A stretch of DNA of 21,459 bases, taken from NCBI GenBank assembly GCA_003427395.1, contig BFEA01001001.1, positions 131,795 to 153,253 on the forward strand, in the 5' to 3' direction. The notes beneath the pieces are model-generated. The model worked only from the letters and a program-made list of their open reading frames with translations. It was not told the origin of the DNA and did no database searches. Position 1 is the first letter of the stretch. The number at the start of each line of letters is the position of its first letter. This DNA is from Chara braunii. Lineage: Eukaryota > Streptophyta > Charophyceae > Charales > Characeae. The position numbers and the translations under genes were made by a program. Below are positions 17,565 through 21,459 of the stretch, piece after piece.

Positions 17565-17584
17565 GGGTGTTAGCCGCGCTTACT
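17543..17584 (+). promoter_or_regulatory. Candidate programmed -1 frameshift signal, gag end of element 2
   Basis: The gag codons CAG GGA AAC place G GGA AAC (17543-17549) in X XXY YYZ phase. From 17549 the -1 frame is open to 17917 and carries the protease active site. Ten bases after the heptamer, AGTAAG (17560-17565) can pair with CTTACT (17579-17584). A stronger 10-bp hairpin (17589-17598 with 17611-17620) follows. The same heptamer occupies the same place in element 1. Confidence 0.6.
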
Positions 17585-18425
17585 CGTGCTGAAGTGGTAA
17601 TGTTGCCTTCACCACTTCAGGCGTTGGTCAAGGCTATTGACCCAGTTATCGCCCTACAAACACATTTAGAGCCACCGATGCTTTGTTCGAGAGATGTGTC
17701 TCGGTCCTTCGAGGAGTTACAAACTGAGTGGTCAGGGGAGGACCCCAAAGACTCTTGGGCGATGATCAGCAAAGGTTCTAGGGGTGAACATTTCGTGGTA
17801 GAGGTTGATGTAGGTAGCCGTAAAGTGGGTGTCTTCGCAGACATAGGCTCTACACGGAATTTCACCAGTCGTGCTTGTGTGAATAGGCAGCGCTTAGGGG
17901 ACCAAGTGCTGGGCTGAATAGATTTGTAGCATCCACGTCAGCCAACAAGCACCAGATGATTGTACGAGACTATGTCAAGGACGTAGTCTGCACCTTCCCC
18001 TATGGAGGAGGGGAACTGAGACATAAGATCTCGTTCCCCGTTAGCGATGAGCTGCCATTCGGTATGTTGCTAGGCATGAACTACCTCGAGGTTGCTCAAC
18101 CTCAATTTGATTGGGATAGGAAGGTGATGATTCACAAGTTACCCAATGGAAGGACCGTTAGACTGCAAAAGTTTAAAGCTATCAGGCTAGTGGAGAACTA
18201 TGGGTGCATGTGTGCATCTTCTTTCTATAACTGCTATAAACAGAATCGCGAGGAGGGCATGTACCTAGTCTTTGTCTCTGAGAAAGGGGAGGCCGTAAAA
18301 TCACCCCTAGAGATAGAAGCCGTCATTGTGCAATATCCAGACCTTTTTGAGGAGCCCAGTGGTGTGGTAGAAAGGGAGGTGGTCCATGCAATAGAAGTCG
18401 TCCCCGGTAGGGACGAATCTATAGG
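17549..18425 (+). pseudogene. pro: Protease and linker of element 2
   Basis: An aspartic protease that would cut Gag-Pol. The -1 frame after gag runs to 17917 and contains VFADIGSTRNF at about 17834-17866. The active-site Asp is at 17840-17842; the motif is D-I-G-S where D-T/S/C-G-A/S is usual. The frame then changes between 17880 and 17955. It continues with the protease body, including LPFGMLLGMNYL and FDWDRKVM motifs, and a linker YPDLFEEPSGV leading towards RT. That frame stops at 18444, but coding sense has already moved to another frame near 18410-18425. Two frame changes in one domain make it non-functional. Confidence 0.8.
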
Positions 18426-19661
18426 ATGTCTCCTGTGGAGTTAGATGAGCTCCGCCGCCAGCTCAAAGAGCTCACAGAGAAGGGATGGATTCGGCCTAGT
18501 ACCTCCCCTTATGGTGCACTTGTCCTATTCGTTCCTAACAAAAGAGTACCTTAAGGATGTGCATTGATTACAGGGGCCTCAATGCCATCACCGTAAAGAA
18601 TGCGGAGCCCCTATCCCGCATCGACGACCTTTTGGATAGAGTGCAGGGATGCCGGTACTTCACAAAGATAGATCTGGAGTCCGGATACCACCAAATTGCC
18701 ATTAGACCTGATGATCAGCACAAAACCGCTTTTCAGACCACGCACGGTCTGTACGAGTTTGTGGTAATGCCTTTTGGTCTATGCAATGCTCCTGGGATAT
18801 TCCAACACGCAATGAACTGGATCTTTCATGAGTACTTAGACAAGTTTATCGTCGTGTACCTCGACGATATTCTTATCTTTAGTAGGACTGTAAAGGAGCA
18901 CGCTGAGCACGTGAAAAAAGTGCTAGGTCTCCTAAGACAGCACCAATACAAGGCTAACTTGGAGAAATGCGAATTTGGTCGCACCAAGATCTTGTACCTG
19001 GGTCATGAGATTTCCGCGGACGGTTTGAGGCCGGATGATGCCAAGGTGGCCAGCATACGTGACTGGCCCAGACATCAGTCTGTGATCGAGGTGAGGTCAT
19101 TCTTAGGGATGACAGGCTACTATAGACTGTTTGTGAAAAATTACAGCACTATAGCCTCCCCATTAATTGACTTCACACGCCTTGACACCCCTTGGGAGTG
19201 GACAAAAGAGTGTGAGGCAGCCTTCAAGAAACTCAAGTATGCCCTAACACACTACGAAGTCCTTAAATTGCCTGATCCTGAGCAACCCTTTGTGGTGACC
19301 ACTGACGCCAGCCAATACGGCATTGGGGCAGTCCTTGCGCAAAAGGAGGGGAAAAAGTTGAGGCCCATCGAGTACATGAGTAAAAAGATGTCGTCTCATA
19401 AATTAGGTAAGTCCACATATGAACGTGAGTTTTATGCCCTTTACCGAGCACTTTTCCATTGGAGACATGACCTCCTTGGCAGATTCTTCCATGTGAGATC
19501 TGACCATGAGACTTTGCGCTGGATTAAAACACAGCCCGTACTCTCATACGCACTCAAGAGGTGGATTCAAGTGATAAACATGTATGACTTTTAGCTTGAC
19601 CCACTTAAGGGAGAGTACAATAAGGTGGTTGATGCACTATCGCGTAGAGCAGACTATCTGG
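18423..19661 (+). pseudogene. pol: Reverse transcriptase and RNase H of element 2
   Basis: RT starts in one frame ([27 protein letters not shown]) to a TAA at 18552-18554. It resumes in another frame from 18555 as RMCIDYRGLNAITVKN. Two single extra A bases, near 18540-18543 and 18552-18554, would explain the shift. The catalytic box YLDD is intact at 18857-18868, with MPFGLCNAP upstream and YLGHEIS downstream. RNase H follows, with Asp of TTDAS at 19304-19306 and SDHETLRW. A TAG at 19592-19594 breaks the frame just before the terminal motif VDALSR, whose Asp is kept. Active-site residues survive better here than in element 1, but the frame is not continuous. Confidence 0.9.
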
Positions 19662-20832
19662 GTGCGCCAATAACTGAGTTTGGCATATCTAACGAGGTAA
19701 CTCAATCTATGGTGGAAGTCTATCAAGAGGATGCAGCATGTCATTTTGGGCTTAAAAAGACTTCAGCTAACTTGGCACATAAATTTTGGTGGCCCACAAT
19801 GATGAATGATGCCAAAAAGTACGTAGAGACTTGCCAGGTTTGTCAACGTGACAAGCCCAGTATGCAGGCACCGCTTGGGCTGCTCAAGCCCTTGCCTATC
19901 CCTGCTGGTCCGGGTCAGATTGTGTCCATGGATTTCATGGATACTCTTGTGACCAGCAAGAGTGAGAAAAGACACATTTTTGTCGTTGTAGATAGATTTA
20001 CCAAGTATGCCAGACTAATCGCCATGCCTGAGACTGCTAAAACTGACTACGTCATCAAGCTATTTTTAGACAATTGGGAACCCGATTTTGGTCTCCCTAC
20101 ATCTATTGTAAGCGATAGGGATGTGAGATTCACTAGTGAACTGTGACAATCCACAACTCAGCAGATGGGCACCCGACTGCAAATGACATCAGGCAACCAC
20201 CTTGAGTCAAATGGCCAGGCGAAACAGATGAACCGAGTAGTCCAGCACCTGCTTCGGCATTATAAAAAGCCAAGTCAGGATGACTGGGACGAGAAATTGC
20301 CTCTCGTCGCCAGCCTGTACAACAACGTTGTGCATAACACTATTGACATGACGAAAGCTCAAGATGCTATGGTGGCATCTGAGAACAAGCACATACGACC
20401 ATCTGAGTTTTAGGTAGGAGAGCGAGTATGGGTCAAGTGATCTGAATTGGGTCAAGAGTTAGGAATCTCACGAAAACTAATGCCGCAGTATTTCGGTCAT
20501 GGGAGGTCCTAGATATAGTCGGGGATCAGATATACGGACCCTCCTATGTAATTTGCATCCCTGCTCACTTACGCACACACCTAGTCTTTCACGCCTCCAA
20601 GCTGGCACCTTTTGCAGAAACAGCCCAATTTCCTTCCAGACGATCAATCCTGCCCCACACCATGGATGGGGAAGTCGACATCGACGAAATCGTGGAGCAT
20701 AGAGTGATGCTTGTGCCTAAACCTCCCGACAGAGGCCGACCTCCAAAGCCAAGGATGCAGTACCGTGTCAGATTCAGACACCATACTGATCCAAGTGAAG
20801 ATCGGTGGTTTACCAGAGAAGGTCGGGTGTAA
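19662..20832 (+). pseudogene. pol: Integrase and chromodomain of element 2
   Basis: Integrase inserts element DNA into the genome. The zinc-finger region is reduced: CHFGLKKT follows RNase H after only about 35 residues and one His of the HHCC finger is missing, which suggests a deletion; Cys-X2-Cys (CQVC) is present. The core keeps Asp in SMDFMD and SDRD. The third acidic residue is Lys (AAA, 20222-20224), exactly 35 residues after the second Asp. Stops are TGA 20144-20146, TAG 20411-20413 and TGA 20438-20440. A second deletion is likely near 20340-20360. A one-base loss near 20497-20500 changes the frame. The C-terminus then reads IPAHLRTHLVFHASKL and a chromodomain-like segment (EVDIDEIVEH through EDRWFTRE) to TAA 20830-20832. 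Confidence 0.87.
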
Positions 20833-21459
20833 CACTACGTCGCAACCCATTCCGACCAGATTATCCCCATCTCTGAGATGGGTTGTCCGATAAGCAGCGT
20901 TTTCCGGCACGCAACTAAGAAAGCGTTGGCGGTTGAAAACTGCAGGCAGCGCCCGCCCAAAAAAAAAAAGGAAAGTAAAATAATGATGGGCCTACGAGAA
21001 GTTGTGTCGGTGTATCTTTTTAATTCTTTTCGTGTTCGAACGGAAAGTGTATTCTCATTTTTTTTGCACATGTGGTGAGTGGTGCGGTGGGGCCTGGTAT
21101 CTCATGGCCGTATCGTTTGTTCTTTTTGTTTTGTCATTTCTGCTCTCCCTTTTTTCCTTTTTTCCTTTTTCTATTTTCTTCACAAAACAGGTCTCATATA
21201 TTTCAAATCAATCAATGAAATTGAGGCCGGGTCCTCACATACATCCCATAAGTAACTTATTGAGAGCCTTACCCAGCATTTGCTTAAAAGACTACCAATG
21301 CCTATCGGGGGACAACTTTCCTACCTCTCCTAAACTGATATTATTAACCTACTCTTACTAGTCACAGGCCTATCCCGACCTGGAGCCGGATCAACCTCGG
21401 CCAACTGAAGCATCCTGCTCCGAGTCACTGTAGTCCTCTACCACCCTCCTCCCCAGTCT
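20833..21459. other. Non-coding end of window, polypyrimidine tract
   Basis: No LTR matching the region before 14076 is recognised, nor any coding sequence. A ten-base A run lies near 20960. From about 21117 to 21180 the plus strand is a long T/C-rich tract leading to CACAAAACAG (AG at 21189-21190), which has the form of a 3' splice site. No exon can be recognised after it. Confidence 0.45.

Larger units (their letters stand above)
15343..20832 (+). mobile_element. Ty3/gypsy chromovirus, element 2 (decayed)
   Basis: Plus-strand order is gag, CCHC knuckle, protease, RT, RNase H, integrase, chromodomain. The reading frame changes repeatedly: by a possible programmed shift at 17543-17549 and by apparent indels elsewhere. 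It also carries stops and at least two inferred deletions in integrase. It differs from element 1 in sequence throughout, so it is another family. A 3' LTR was not recognised after 20832; a primer-binding site may lie at 14080. Confidence 0.88.

Noticed and set aside
20711-20893. A small plus-strand open frame near the end of element 2
   Set aside because: It is out of frame with the chromodomain coding sequence that occupies the same bases.

Overview
This is nuclear DNA of a eukaryote, most probably a green plant. The evidence is: two decayed chromodomain-bearing Ty3/gypsy LTR retrotransposons; one exon of a plant-type ABCB (MDR/P-glycoprotein-like) transporter with splice-site consensus at both ends; many microsatellites; and large stretches with no gene. 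The retroelement proteins remind me of those in charophyte algae such as Chara. That is recollection, not a search result.

Layout. 1-66 is a (TC)n microsatellite. 67-3350 has no supported gene; it holds a degenerate ~30-bp minisatellite (2261-2500) and a (GAA)n/purine tract (3039-3176). 3370-9700 is element 1, on the minus strand: start of the 3' LTR rich in hairpins, polypurine tract, integrase with chromodomain, RNase H, reverse transcriptase, protease, a linker frame and gag. Its 5' LTR was not found. 9760-10360 is AT-rich. 10426-11166 is the lone ABCB exon, followed by a perfect 65-bp tandem duplication and a 41-nt poly(A) with (CAAA)6. 11651-14075 is non-coding, with a GGCC-rich stretch. 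A tRNA-iMet-like primer-binding site lies at 14080. 15343-20832 is element 2, on the plus strand, in the order gag, protease, RT, RNase H, integrase, chromodomain. It is broken by stops, indels and deletions. The last 600 bases are non-coding, with a long polypyrimidine tract.

How the parts relate. In a live element of this kind, Gag forms the particle, and protease, RT/RNase H and integrase come from a Gag-Pol polyprotein. In both elements the frame after the Gag zinc knuckle is the -1 frame, and in both the heptamer GGGAAAC sits in the gag frame at that point (7862-7856 minus; 17543-17549 plus). This is the most interesting signal here: a candidate programmed -1 ribosomal frameshift shared by two divergent Ty3/gypsy families. 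Both copies are otherwise dead. Element 1 has YLND instead of YLDD in RT and a lost RNase H Asp. Element 2 has Lys in place of the integrase catalytic Glu.

Caution. 7425-7462 is exactly two head-to-head 19-bp Tn5 mosaic ends, the Nextera mate-pair junction adapter, flanked by a perfect 202-bp duplication (7223-7424 = 7463-7664). This 240-bp block is a library/assembly artefact. Six isolated N bases, all inside element 1, also point to collapsed repeat copies.
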